Shown: in pieces, positions 15,550 to 21,362 of the stretch
Position numbering within the stretch: the stretch's first letter is position 1
Layout: each line of letters begins with the position of its first letter
DNA from: a virus
Length of the DNA: 51,769 bases
Direction: 5' to 3' (one strand)
IMG/VR virus record: IMGVR_UViG_3300032073_000045
Span: 1-51,769 of that record
Translations under genes and position numbers: made by a program
Notes under the pieces: generated by a model
What the model saw: the letters and a program-made list of their open reading frames with translations, nothing else
What the model was told of the DNA's origin: nothing
Databases searched by the model: none

Positions 15550-15578
15550 TTGCAATTGCATAAAAAATAGTTTACTTT
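15550..15578 (+). promoter_or_regulatory. sigma70-type promoter
   Basis: -35 TTGCAA, 17 nt, -10 TACTTT; the ATG follows 8 nt later. Confidence 0.7.
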
Positions 15579-15586
15579 AAATATAT

Positions 15587-15865
15587 ATGATTAAGACAAA
15601 TAAAACAACATTCAAAGCAATCGTTCATGTGTTCTCTCTTGACGGAAATAAACTTCCTTTGTGGAATACGCACACAAACACTTTCATTGACATTGATAAA
15701 ACACATCACATCTTGGAAATTACTGCTGAAAACAAGCACGAAGTTCGTGCCAAGATCTCTCGCATGATGCCAACACTTCAACACAAAGTCCAATTTAAAA
15801 AAGGCTTTGAAACAAAAGAAGGCGACAACGCTACTTGGTACATTCAACAAATTTATACAAAATAA
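15587..15865 (+). CDS. early protein, paralogous family A
   Basis: 92 residues, beta-alpha in character. It shares most of its sequence with the 90-residue protein at 17685: HV.SLDG...LWN, then YIDIDKTHH-type, KHEVR.K..RM and KEGDNA..YIQQIY blocks. No named family. Near-leaderless start. Confidence 0.75.
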   Translation: MIKTNKTTFKAIVHVFSLDGNKLPLWNTHTNTFIDIDKTHHILEITAENKHEVRAKISRMMPTLQHKVQFKKGFETKEGDNATWYIQQIYTK

Positions 15866-15867
15866 GT

Positions 15868-15896
15868 TTGACACAATAAACAAAATACTTTAATCT
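15868..15896 (+). promoter_or_regulatory. sigma70-type promoter
   Basis: -35 TTGACA, 17 nt, -10 TAATCT; ATG 8 nt later. The -35 follows the stop codon of the previous gene. Confidence 0.75.
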
Positions 15897-15904
15897 ACTA
15901 TCAT

Positions 15905-16120
15905 ATGACAAATACATTAGAAGACAGATACCCAACTCTCGCAGTCGGGTTTGCAATGTCCAAAGCCGAAGGGAACTTGAAGTTTCTTGCTCAAGCTGAG
16001 TTGGCAACCTTTACGCAAGGTGAAGCTGTACTTGACGCATTGCACGCATTGCAAGAAGCACGCAAGGCATACGCCGAAGTCACAAGGGAGTTGAGCGAAT
16101 TAAGAGACAGCTTAAAATAA
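15905..16120 (+). CDS. early helical protein, paralogous family B
   Basis: 71 residues, all helical. The motif AEGNLKFLA ... TQGEAVLDALHALQEARKA recurs at 16638 (AEGNLNHLA ... TQGITILDALNAVQKARKA) and, more diverged, at 19871. Function unknown; possibly a small regulator of host processes. The stop shares TAATG with a 23-residue membrane peptide. Confidence 0.75.
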   Translation: MTNTLEDRYPTLAVGFAMSKAEGNLKFLAQAELATFTQGEAVLDALHALQEARKAYAEVTRELSELRDSLK

Positions 16121-16191
16121 TGCTTGACATAATCATTCTGTCTGTCATAATAGGAATCATAACAACAATGAAAGAATCATGCGAAAAGTAA
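16120..16191 (+). CDS. tiny membrane peptide (23 aa)
   Basis: MLDIIILSVIIGIITTMKES plus CEK: a single hydrophobic helix and a short charged tail. It starts in a TAATG overlap with the previous gene and overlaps the next start by 13 nt. It resembles other tiny peptides at 20850 and 27886 (IIxSxIIG pattern). The next gene's -35 TTGACA lies inside its second and third codons. Confidence 0.5.
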   Translation: MLDIIILSVIIGIITTMKESCEK

Positions 16192-16487
16192 CACAACAAA
16201 TTAAACAAGCATTTGAACGCGGCGAAGCTAAGACAGTTGGCAACACCACCACAGACGGCAACACCGTTTGGTTGCATGGTAACGCGATTGTCAAGCGTGA
16301 TGCTGACGGCTTGGTTAGGTGGTCGCTTGCAGGATGGAACACACCCACCACACGCGAACGCGTCAACGGCATAGCGAATGCAGATGTTTGCCAATTCAAA
16401 TTCGAGCCTATACTAAACGGGCAAGTAATTGACTCATCCGATTGGTTTGCATCGCCTAATTCATTACCCGATCCTCTTGTGTTCTAA
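16179..16487 (+). CDS. early protein with LPDPL tail
   Basis: 102 residues. A central segment (TVWLHGNAIVKRDADGLVRW) looks like a small beta domain. The C terminus ends SLPDPLVF, and the protein at 19238 ends PLPDPLIIVD. Another segment, EPILNGQVID, resembles VVFNGELID in the 17995 protein, so the short early proteins seem to share modules. Promoter TTGACA-17-ATAATA lies within the overlapping peptide gene. Confidence 0.7.
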   Translation: MRKVTQQIKQAFERGEAKTVGNTTTDGNTVWLHGNAIVKRDADGLVRWSLAGWNTPTTRERVNGIANADVCQFKFEPILNGQVIDSSDWFASPNSLPDPLVF

Positions 16488-16498
16488 GTAGCACAGAG

Positions 16499-16547
16499 TC
16501 AACGACTTAGGGCAAACCGCCCTAGCCGTTTTTGCGTAACTCGTTGA
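16499..16547 (+). repeat. 49-bp palindromic repeat, copy 1
   Basis: It begins TCAACGACTTAGGG and ends CGTAACTCGTTGA. The arms are nearly inverted repeats. It lies 12 nt after the stop at 16487 and is followed by a further half-site ccaacagcttac. Confidence 0.9.
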
Positions 16548-16602
16548 ATACCAACAGCTTACAACAAAATGAAAAAAAAGTTAAAAAAAATGAAAATAAT
16601 GC

Positions 16603-16631
16603 TTGACTTTTGCCGTTTTGTCTGATACATT
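16603..16631 (+). promoter_or_regulatory. sigma70-type promoter, extended -10
   Basis: -35 TTGACT, 17 nt, TGA-TACATT; ATG 6 nt after the -10, predicting a leaderless mRNA. Confidence 0.85.
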
Positions 16632-16637
16632 GTATAT

Positions 16638-16868
16638 ATGATTAAGAATAATAAAGTTGAACAAATAAGACAAGAATTAAATTTGGATCTCGACCTTGGC
16701 TTGGCATTGGCTGAAGCAGAAGGCAATCTCAATCACTTAGCCCGTGAGTCAAATTCTGCCGATTGGCAAGGTACAATCACGCAAGGCATAACAATTCTTG
16801 ACGCATTAAATGCAGTACAAAAAGCAAGAAAAGCATTTCAACAAATAAAGCAAAATAAATCAAAATAA
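16638..16868 (+). CDS. early helical protein, paralogous family B
   Basis: 76 residues, helical and rich in Ala, Leu and Asn/Gln. It is a clear paralogue of the 15905 gene over its second half (AEGNLNHLA, LDALNAVQKARKA). No named domain. Leaderless by promoter position. Confidence 0.75.
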   Translation: MIKNNKVEQIRQELNLDLDLGLALAEAEGNLNHLARESNSADWQGTITQGITILDALNAVQKARKAFQQIKQNKSK

Positions 16869-16871
16869 AGT

Positions 16872-16900
16872 TTGACTTTTGCAGATAATTCCATTAGATT
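16872..16900 (+). promoter_or_regulatory. sigma70-type promoter
   Basis: -35 TTGACT, 17 nt, -10 TAGATT; ATG 6 nt later. Confidence 0.85.
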
Positions 16901-16906
16901 ATATAT

Positions 16907-17104
16907 ATGATTAAGAATAATAAAATACAAGTTCGCATTAAAGAATGGTCAACCCATTGGTCAGTTAAGATCTTTGATCAAGGCACCGACTCACAAGGCA
17001 ATGATCGCCCACGAGTTCGCACGGCATCAAGCCAATCACATCTTAACAAGATCATGAGAGACGAAGGATTTAATCAATTCCGTTTCAATATTGTCTTTCA
17101 ATAA
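16907..17104 (+). CDS. small early protein
   Basis: 65 residues, beta-rich N terminus (KIQVRIKEWSTHWSVKIFDQ) and basic overall. It begins MIKNNK, like the neighbouring early proteins. The C-terminal QFRFNIVFQ resembles FKFEPIL of the 16179 protein. Function unknown. Confidence 0.7.
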   Translation: MIKNNKIQVRIKEWSTHWSVKIFDQGTDSQGNDRPRVRTASSQSHLNKIMRDEGFNQFRFNIVFQ

Positions 17105-17129
17105 TAAGAAAAAAAAAGTAAAATAAAGC

Positions 17130-17158
17130 TTGACTTTTAGGAAAAACTCTGATACATT
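17130..17158 (+). promoter_or_regulatory. sigma70-type promoter, extended -10
   Basis: -35 TTGACT, 17 nt, TGA-TACATT. Unlike most early promoters it leaves a leader of about 35 nt, A-rich, before the ATG. Confidence 0.8.
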
Positions 17159-17197
17159 ATACTTATAAATCAAAGATAATCTAACTCAAAAAAAATT

Positions 17198-17383
17198 ATG
17201 ACTAAATCCGAAATGCTCAAAGAAATCTCCATCCTTCACGAAACGCTGAAAGATTGCGTTCTTACTATCGCCGACAAGGTTGCGATTCGCAACGAAATCG
17301 GAGATCTTCAAGATAGGGTTTCCCTTCTTGACTTCGAAGAAGTTGAGGATATCGACTTCGGTCATCACTCCGAATGGGAGTAA
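17198..17383 (+). CDS. early coiled-coil protein, paralogous family C
   Basis: 61 residues. EISILHETLKDCVLTIADKV matches EISILRETIEDCVLTIAERV in the 18370 gene almost throughout, so they are paralogues; this one has an extra acidic tail (FEEVEDIDFG). Helical, likely a small dimer. It has a short A-rich leader without a Shine-Dalgarno. Confidence 0.75.
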   Translation: MTKSEMLKEISILHETLKDCVLTIADKVAIRNEIGDLQDRVSLLDFEEVEDIDFGHHSEWE

Positions 17384-17428
17384 AAATAATTAAAATAAAA
17401 TTTTACTTTTAAACAAAAATAGATTTGA

Positions 17429-17434
17429 TATACT
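17429..17434 (+). promoter_or_regulatory. extended -10 promoter element
   Basis: TGA-TATACT lies 8 nt before the ATG at 17443. The -35-like TTTACT is 21 nt away, too far for a standard promoter, so the extended -10 probably carries it. Confidence 0.5.
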
Positions 17435-17442
17435 TTATGCTT

Positions 17443-17631
17443 ATGAAAAAAATACTAAACACTCTTCACGATTCTATTGCTTGTCTTACCTTTGTAGGTC
17501 TTGGTTATGTCTCAGTCCTTGTCTTTCTCTTTCCCTTCTTTACTCACTTTTCAAATTGGCAATGCCTCTTTACTTTTCCTTTCCTTTGCTTCTTTGTGTT
17601 GGCAGGCTTTTGGCTCAACTCAAGAGGGTAA
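17443..17631 (+). CDS. small two-helix membrane protein
   Basis: 62 residues from ATG 17443 (MKKILNTLH...), chosen because the -10 element ends 8 nt earlier. Two hydrophobic helices (about 14-35 and 42-58) are separated by THFSNWQC. Early, membrane-targeted; possibly involved in superinfection exclusion or membrane remodelling, but only the topology is seen. Confidence 0.65.
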   Translation: MKKILNTLHDSIACLTFVGLGYVSVLVFLFPFFTHFSNWQCLFTFPFLCFFVLAGFWLNSRG

Positions 17632-17649
17632 AAATAATTAAAATAATAC

Positions 17650-17678
17650 TTGACTTTTAGTAAAAACTAGATTAGATT
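17650..17678 (+). promoter_or_regulatory. sigma70-type promoter
   Basis: -35 TTGACT, 17 nt, -10 TAGATT; ATG 6 nt later. Confidence 0.85.
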
Positions 17679-17684
17679 ATATAT

Positions 17685-17957
17685 ATGATTAAGAATAAAA
17701 CATTCATTGCAAGCGTTCATGTCTCTTCCCTCGATGGTGAAGCAATTTCCTTATGGAATAGCAATACCAAGTCGTACATCGACATTGACAAGACACACCA
17801 CGCAATCACTATCGAAGCTGAAGACAAGCACGAAGTAAGGCGAAAAGTCGCTCGCATGATTCGCACGCTTCAGCCTAAATGCCAATTTAAAACAGGCATC
17901 CAACGTAAAGAGGGCGATAATGCCCAATACTACATCCAACAAATTTATTCGAAATAA
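17685..17957 (+). CDS. early protein, paralogous family A
   Basis: 90 residues, paralogue of the 15587 protein over its whole length, sharing the IDIDKTHH, EVR.KV.RM and QFK.G blocks and the YIQQIY.K end. Conservation of two copies suggests related but distinct targets. The following promoter's -35 begins 2 nt after its stop. Confidence 0.75.
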   Translation: MIKNKTFIASVHVSSLDGEAISLWNSNTKSYIDIDKTHHAITIEAEDKHEVRRKVARMIRTLQPKCQFKTGIQRKEGDNAQYYIQQIYSK

Positions 17958-17959
17958 GT

Positions 17960-17988
17960 TTGACACGATCACAAAAATTTGCTTTAAT
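17960..17988 (+). promoter_or_regulatory. sigma70-type promoter
   Basis: -35 TTGACA, 17 nt, -10 TTTAAT; ATG 6 nt later. Confidence 0.75.
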
Positions 17989-17994
17989 AATAAA

Positions 17995-18150
17995 ATGATA
18001 AATGTATTCAGACACCCGAATTTTGCTAATTGGTTTAATGTCGTCTTTAATGGTGAGTTAATTGACGGAGCAAGAACGCACGCCCAAGCTATCGAAATAG
18101 CTAAAAAATTAAGCGTAAAGTACAACTCGCCAATACTTTCTTCTAAGTAA
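17995..18150 (+). CDS. small early protein
   Basis: 51 residues from ATG 17995, set by the promoter. Short beta-beta-alpha pattern: FNVVFNGELIDGARTHAQAI, then EIAKKLSVKYN. The NGELID segment resembles NGQVID of the 16179 protein. Followed 7 nt later by a palindromic repeat. Confidence 0.7.
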   Translation: MINVFRHPNFANWFNVVFNGELIDGARTHAQAIEIAKKLSVKYNSPILSSK

Positions 18151-18157
18151 CTGAAGG

Positions 18158-18206
18158 TCAACGACTTAGGGGAAACCGCCCTCCGGAGTTTTCCGCAACT
18201 CGTTGA
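18158..18206 (+). repeat. 49-bp palindromic repeat, copy 2
   Basis: It begins TCAACGACTTAGGG and ends TTTTCCGCAACTCGTTGA, with a GC-rich centre ccctccggag. It is the start of a 139-bp segment duplicated at 19455. Confidence 0.92.
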
Positions 18207-18296
18207 GCGGCAGAGACTTACAACAAAATCAATACAGATTCCGTGCCAACTTCGCAAGAAAATCGCAATAGGATTGTGCAAAAAGATAGTTGAAAG
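18158..18296 (+). repeat. 139-bp direct repeat, copy 1
   Basis: Identical to 19455-19593 except for one base in the first ten. It contains the palindrome plus 90 bp of downstream noncoding sequence ending in a small hairpin (gcaat-agg-attgtgc). The copies lie 1297 bp apart and flank four small genes. Confidence 0.95.
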
Positions 18297-18302
18297 TTTT
18301 TC

Positions 18303-18331
18303 TTGCTTTTTCTTGGTTTGTATGCTATATT
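18303..18331 (+). promoter_or_regulatory. sigma70-type promoter, extended -10
   Basis: -35 TTGCTT, 17 nt, TGC-TATATT; a leader of about 35 nt precedes the ATG at 18370. Confidence 0.75.
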
Positions 18332-18369
18332 GTATATATAAAGTTAAGATAATAAGAAAGAAAAAAGTT

Positions 18370-18495
18370 ATGAACCAAATCGAAATTGAAATCTCTATCC
18401 TTCGGGAAACCATCGAGGACTGCGTCCTCACCATCGCTGAGCGTGTAGCTCTTCGGGAGGAAATCTCCCAACTAGAAGCCAAGTTGGCTTCCTAA
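18370..18495 (+). CDS. early coiled-coil protein, paralogous family C
   Basis: 41 residues, a single helical segment (EISILRETIEDCVLTIAERV, then ALREEISQLEAKLAS). It is a shortened paralogue of the 17198 protein. A-rich leader (aagaaagaaaaaagtt) instead of a Shine-Dalgarno. Confidence 0.72.
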   Translation: MNQIEIEISILRETIEDCVLTIAERVALREEISQLEAKLAS

Positions 18496-18535
18496 GTGAT
18501 CAACCCTTTAAATCTACAAAAAAGCAAAATAAAAC

Positions 18536-18564
18536 TTGCAATTACCTAAAAAATCGCTTACATT
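18536..18564 (+). promoter_or_regulatory. sigma70-type promoter
   Basis: -35 TTGCAA, 17 nt, -10 TACATT; ATG 6 nt later. Confidence 0.8.
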
Positions 18565-18570
18565 ATACTT

Positions 18571-18744
18571 ATGAAAACAATAACAGACTTTCGCAATCAA
18601 ATCATCCTCGAAAAGGGTCTTGTTAAGACCTCTCTGTTCTTTTGGAGCGACTCTCAAGGTCGGGGTTGGAGTCTTGACAGTATCCTAAAAGCCACCACCA
18701 AAGACGGCAAACGGCTTGCCATCATGCACAAGAAAAAAAGATAA
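18571..18744 (+). CDS. small basic early protein (GLV..W.fD family)
   Basis: 57 residues, basic C terminus HKKKR. The pattern EKGLVKT ... GRGWSLDSILKA is shared with the 15391 protein, suggesting paralogy. No known domain; the basic tail may bind nucleic acid. Confidence 0.72.
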   Translation: MKTITDFRNQIILEKGLVKTSLFFWSDSQGRGWSLDSILKATTKDGKRLAIMHKKKR

Positions 18745-18752
18745 AGTTTTTC

Positions 18753-18781
18753 TTGACTTTTACCTTTAACTGCATTACTTT
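18753..18781 (+). promoter_or_regulatory. sigma70-type promoter
   Basis: -35 TTGACT, 17 nt, -10 TACTTT; ATG 6 nt later. Confidence 0.8.
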
Positions 18782-18787
18782 ATATAT

Positions 18788-18970
18788 ATGAAAACAAAAG
18801 AACAACTCCTCAAAGACCTTGCTTGGTGGCAAGACCAACTCAATCGCTCGCGCAAGGAATCGCTTCGTTCGATTCGTGCCGTTCACGTGCAACACTTGCA
18901 GAGCGAAATTCAAAAGCTTGACAAGCTCGTTTTGAAGTCTCTCGCAAGCTCAGAAGCTTCCGCTCGTTAG
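18788..18970 (+). CDS. small helical early protein
   Basis: 60 residues, an antiparallel coiled-coil-like pair of helices (EQLLKDLAWWQDQLNRSRKE and RAVHVQHLQSEIQKLDKLVL). General likeness to other short helical early proteins here, without clear homology. Confidence 0.7.
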   Translation: MKTKEQLLKDLAWWQDQLNRSRKESLRSIRAVHVQHLQSEIQKLDKLVLKSLASSEASAR

Positions 18971-19024
18971 GTGGCAACAAGCGCCCCCTCACGACAAGTC
19001 TTTTAAAATAGTTGAGCAAAACGC

Positions 19025-19052
19025 TTGACTTTACTCCATTTTCTGATACATT
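19025..19052 (+). promoter_or_regulatory. sigma70-type promoter, extended -10
   Basis: -35 TTGACT, 16 nt, TGA-TACATT; leader of about 35 nt, A-rich, before the ATG at 19091. Confidence 0.75.
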
Positions 19053-19090
19053 GTATATATAACATTAAATTAATATAACAAAAATAAATT

Positions 19091-19216
19091 ATGAATTACG
19101 ATATCTTACTTCTCTTAACTTTTATTCCTGCTTTCTTCTTTATGTATAAATCTATGACAGAAAAGAAAATTGATCTTTTTTCAGATGTGAGCAAAGAAAA
19201 GCTTGACACAAAATAA
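19091..19216 (+). CDS. tiny membrane protein (41 aa)
   Basis: MNYDILLLLTFIPAFFFMYK starts a single N-terminal transmembrane helix, followed by a charged tail (SMTEKKIDLFSDVSKEKLDT). Its last codons contain the -35 TTGACA of the next promoter. Confidence 0.6.
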   Translation: MNYDILLLLTFIPAFFFMYKSMTEKKIDLFSDVSKEKLDTK

Positions 19217-19230
19217 AATTACTATAATCT
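19203..19230 (+). promoter_or_regulatory. sigma70-type promoter overlapping a gene end
   Basis: -35 TTGACA lies in the last codons of the 41-residue gene; -10 TAATCT (or the overlapping TATAAT) follows; ATG 7 nt later. Confidence 0.65.
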
Positions 19231-19237
19231 TATACAT

Positions 19238-19438
19238 ATGACAGAAACACTACTACAAGAAAAAAGAAGGCTTCAAGCCATCATTGACGATAATAACGAC
19301 GATGCAGAAAATGGTTCTGCTTCAGCTAGAATGTGCGTGATCTCAGCTCAAGCAGATCTCGACAGAATTACTCGGAGTGAGCTTGCCGAGTTCGTCGCCC
19401 GCACTCCACTGCCTGACCCTCTCATAATAGTTGACTAG
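19238..19438 (+). CDS. small early protein with LPDPL tail
   Basis: 66 residues. Helical N-terminal half (LLQEKRRLQAIIDDNNDDAE), then TPLPDPLIIVD at the C terminus, matching the SLPDPLVF end of the 16179 protein. A shared tail on otherwise unrelated proteins suggests a common short interaction motif. Confidence 0.7.
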   Translation: MTETLLQEKRRLQAIIDDNNDDAENGSASARMCVISAQADLDRITRSELAEFVARTPLPDPLIIVD

Positions 19439-19454
19439 CGTAAAGCGTTAATAA

Positions 19455-19503
19455 TCAACAACTTAGGGGAAACCGCCCTCCGGAGTTTTCCGCAACTCGT
19501 TGA
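19455..19503 (+). repeat. 49-bp palindromic repeat, copy 3
   Basis: Begins TCAACAACTTAGGGG and ends CGCAACTCGTTGA; identical to copy 2 except one base. Confidence 0.92.
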
Positions 19504-19593
19504 GCGGCAGAGACTTACAACAAAATCAATACAGATTCCGTGCCAACTTCGCAAGAAAATCGCAATAGGATTGTGCAAAAAGATAGTTGAAAG
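19455..19593 (+). repeat. 139-bp direct repeat, copy 2
   Basis: Second copy of the 18158-18296 segment, one mismatch. It ends at gttgaaag, where the two loci diverge. Confidence 0.95.
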
Positions 19594-19609
19594 GTAAGTG
19601 AGAAAAAGC

Positions 19610-19638
19610 TTGTAATCTGTTAAGTTGTCTGCTAGATT
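19610..19638 (+). promoter_or_regulatory. sigma70-type promoter, extended -10
   Basis: -35 TTGTAA, 17 nt, TGC-TAGATT; ATG 6 nt later. Confidence 0.75.
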
Positions 19639-19644
19639 GTATAT

Positions 19645-19830
19645 ATGAATAAAGGAATTGAGATTCTCAAAAAGGTCAAAGCTGATCTTTTTTGGTGTGA
19701 ACGCAGGCTTCGGCTTTCAACCGATAGGGTCGAGAAGGAAATTCTCGAAAACCTAATCGAACAAAACAAGGCTTGGCTTGCCGAGTGGGATTTTCAAGAC
19801 AAGATTGCAATGAAAAATAATGTAAAATAA
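19645..19830 (+). CDS. small helical early protein
   Basis: 61 residues, helical throughout (EILKKVKADLFWCERRLRLS, then VEKEILENLIEQNKAWLAEW). No named family. Confidence 0.7.
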   Translation: MNKGIEILKKVKADLFWCERRLRLSTDRVEKEILENLIEQNKAWLAEWDFQDKIAMKNNVK

Positions 19831-19833
19831 AGC

Positions 19834-19862
19834 TTGCAATTTACGAAAAAATAGATTAGATT
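19834..19862 (+). promoter_or_regulatory. sigma70-type promoter
   Basis: -35 TTGCAA, 17 nt, -10 TAGATT; ATG 8 nt later. Confidence 0.75.
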
Positions 19863-19870
19863 ACTTATAT

Positions 19871-20074
19871 ATGATTAAGACAAAAGAAACAATAATAAAA
19901 GAAATCGACTTCGGAACTAAGCTCGCACAAATGGAGGGAGCAATCGACTTTCTTCATTATATGCAAACAGAAAAAAAAGATTCCGACAGAACCTTGACCG
20001 AAGAAATGACCACCAAAGGACTTCTCGAAAAGGTTCAAGAGCTTAGAAAAATATTCAAAGAATTACAAAAATAA
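19871..20074 (+). CDS. early helical protein, diverged family B
   Basis: 67 residues. GTKLAQMEGAIDFLHYMQ ... TTKGLLEKVQELRKIFKEL keeps the spacing of the A.AEGNL..LA...LDAL.A.Q.ARKA pattern of the 15905 and 16638 proteins, so it is probably a third, diverged member. Confidence 0.68.
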   Translation: MIKTKETIIKEIDFGTKLAQMEGAIDFLHYMQTEKKDSDRTLTEEMTTKGLLEKVQELRKIFKELQK

Positions 20075-20086
20075 TTCATTTTGTGC

Positions 20087-20115
20087 TTGCAATTTACGAA
20101 AAAATAGATTAAATT
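20087..20115 (+). promoter_or_regulatory. sigma70-type promoter
   Basis: -35 TTGCAA, 17 nt, -10 TAAATT; ATG 8 nt later. The spacer is the same sequence as in the previous promoter. Confidence 0.7.
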
Positions 20116-20123
20116 AAATACAT

Positions 20124-20312
20124 ATGATTAAGAAAACTAAATTCAACAAAGGCGATGTTCTCATCTCACGAGATAATAAAGTCTTTCAATTTATTCAAGC
20201 CACCAAGCACGACACGCTTGGAGTTATCGCAATGGTTCGCCCATACAGAACCAATCGCAAGGTTGGCATCCGATTTGAGGATGTAAAAATTCATCCACTT
20301 TTTGCAAAATAA
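20124..20312 (+). CDS. small basic beta-rich early protein
   Basis: 62 residues with a possible SH3-like barrel: FNKGDVLISRDNKVFQFIQA, then TLGVIAMVRPYRTNRKVGIR and a final FEDVKIH strand. Similar tiny barrels bind nucleic acid or peptides, but no family is recognised. Confidence 0.7.
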   Translation: MIKKTKFNKGDVLISRDNKVFQFIQATKHDTLGVIAMVRPYRTNRKVGIRFEDVKIHPLFAK

Positions 20313-20314
20313 GT

Positions 20315-20343
20315 TTGACAAACTCACATAATTAATCCATAAT
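20315..20343 (+). promoter_or_regulatory. sigma70-type promoter
   Basis: -35 TTGACA, 17 nt, -10 CATAAT; ATG 8 nt later. Confidence 0.75.
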
Positions 20344-20351
20344 ACTAAAAT

Positions 20352-20639
20352 ATGAATAACATTGATCTCATTCGCCAAGCAATCGAAAACGCAAAAGATG
20401 CACCTGTTTCTAAAGGTCTGTCTAGCTTCATTCAAGACATGAAAGCCGAAATTATGGCTGAGGAGTTGGTCGTTGAGCATGGCTTGCTCGAAGCAACTCA
20501 AAGAGATGTCGAGGATGAGGTTTCAGAATTGGCTTCATCCGAAGATAAAGCCGAAGAGGATGACGACTTCGACAATGACGAGAACCTCCACGATATGGAG
20601 TCAGTCAGCCCATCCATGCGAGCAATCTTTGAAGATTGA
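20352..20639 (+). CDS. acidic early protein
   Basis: 95 residues. The N-terminal half is helical; the C-terminal half is strongly acidic (SSEDKAEEDDDFDNDENLHD), as in DNA-mimic or polymerase-binding early phage proteins. Function unknown. Confidence 0.72.
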   Translation: MNNIDLIRQAIENAKDAPVSKGLSSFIQDMKAEIMAEELVVEHGLLEATQRDVEDEVSELASSEDKAEEDDDFDNDENLHDMESVSPSMRAIFED

Positions 20640-20641
20640 TC

Positions 20642-20670
20642 TCGACAAGTCGCCCTCAATATGGTATAAT
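20642..20670 (+). promoter_or_regulatory. sigma70-type promoter with consensus -10
   Basis: -35 TCGACA, 17 nt, -10 TATAAT; ATG 6 nt later, predicting a leaderless mRNA. Confidence 0.8.
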
Positions 20671-20676
20671 AATAGC

Positions 20677-20850
20677 ATGAACAAAGCAATAACAGAAAAA
20701 ATTGATACATTAATCAGCACGCTTCAAGCGTTGACAATTCAAAGAGTCAATGCCTTGAGGCTTGGCAAGCAAGAAGAAGCGAGCCAAATTCAAGCCGTGC
20801 AAATCGACATTGACAACAAAATCCAAGAGTTAGAAAGGTCAATGTCCTAG
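20677..20850 (+). CDS. small helical early protein
   Basis: 57 residues from ATG 20677, set by the promoter. Coiled-coil-like (ITEKIDTLISTLQALTIQRV, then IQAVQIDIDNKIQELERSMS), of the same general type as family C. Its TAG overlaps the GTG start of a 24-residue membrane peptide. Confidence 0.7.
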   Translation: MNKAITEKIDTLISTLQALTIQRVNALRLGKQEEASQIQAVQIDIDNKIQELERSMS

Positions 20851-20924
20851 TGGATTTGGTCACAATTATGATAATCGCATCGTTAATTGGAATCTTCAGG
20901 GGCTTAACTGATTGTGCTTTTTAA
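20850..20924 (+). CDS. tiny membrane peptide (24 aa)
   Basis: GTG start in a TAGTG overlap: (M)DLVTIMIIASLIGIFRGLT. Single hydrophobic helix ending in Arg. Sequence and start context match the 27-residue peptide at 27803-27886 (MDPTLIIVVSIILGLIRAAI), so both are likely real and homologous. Confidence 0.5.
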   Translation: MDLVTIMIIASLIGIFRGLTDCAF

Positions 20925-20939
20925 TTGCACAATCTCTTT
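20910..20939 (+). terminator. hairpin at the end of the plus-strand block
   Basis: GATTGTGC and GCACAATC pair perfectly (8 bp) around a T-rich loop, followed by TCTTTG. The U tract is weak, but it stands exactly where plus-strand transcription should end. Confidence 0.45.
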
Positions 20940-20982
20940 GTGAGGCAAGAGAAAAGTTTAGTTTTTCCTAAGTTACTGCAAG

Positions 20983-21031
20983 TCAATGACTTAGGGAAAA
21001 CCGCCCAAGGTGTTTTTTCGTAACTCGTTGA
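20983..21031 (+). repeat. 49-bp palindromic repeat, copy 4
   Basis: Begins TCAATGACTTAGGG and ends CGTAACTCGTTGA. First of a tandem pair with a 52-bp period, at the convergent junction of the two gene blocks. Confidence 0.9.
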
Positions 21032-21034
21032 GCA

Positions 21035-21083
21035 TTAAACACTTAGGGAAAACGATCCTAGGCCTTTTTTCGCAAGTCGTTGA
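21035..21083 (+). repeat. 49-bp palindromic repeat, copy 5
   Basis: Begins TTAAACACTTAGGG and ends CGCAAGTCGTTGA. It follows copy 4 in tandem, and a further half-site (ctcaacacattcgg) follows it. Confidence 0.85.
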
Positions 21084-21120
21084 TACTCAACACATTCGGA
21101 TTTCTTAGTTCAAATCATTA

Positions 21121-21200
21121 TTTATGTATTTGTATTTGTTATTTAAATATTTGGTATTTGAGTATTTAGTATTTGCTGCCCACAGAATTGTATTTGGTAT
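21121..21200 (+). repeat. TATTTG-rich degenerate tandem repeats
   Basis: The hexamer tatttg/tattta recurs about eight times at 6-10 nt spacing. Noncoding, A+T-rich, between the palindrome pair and the first minus-strand stop. Confidence 0.6.
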
Positions 21201-21362
21201 TTACATTTTTGCCGTTCGTTTGACCAATTCAATTGTATAAGGTGAATGTTCAGTTACTCGATCAAGATCTGATTCGAGATTACGAATGGCGTTGACAATA
21301 TAATCGAGCGTGCCAACAATTCCGGCAGGCTCTCCGTTTTTAAGTATTTGGTAACTAATCAT
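21201..21362 (-). CDS. small protein, last gene of the 21-22 kb minus operon
   Basis: 53 residues (MISYQILKNGEPAGIVGTLD...), alpha/beta. The ATG overlaps the previous stop by 8 nt (ATGATTAG). No family recognised. Confidence 0.65.
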   Translation of the reverse strand: MISYQILKNGEPAGIVGTLDYIVNAIRNLESDLDRVTEHSPYTIELVKRTAKM

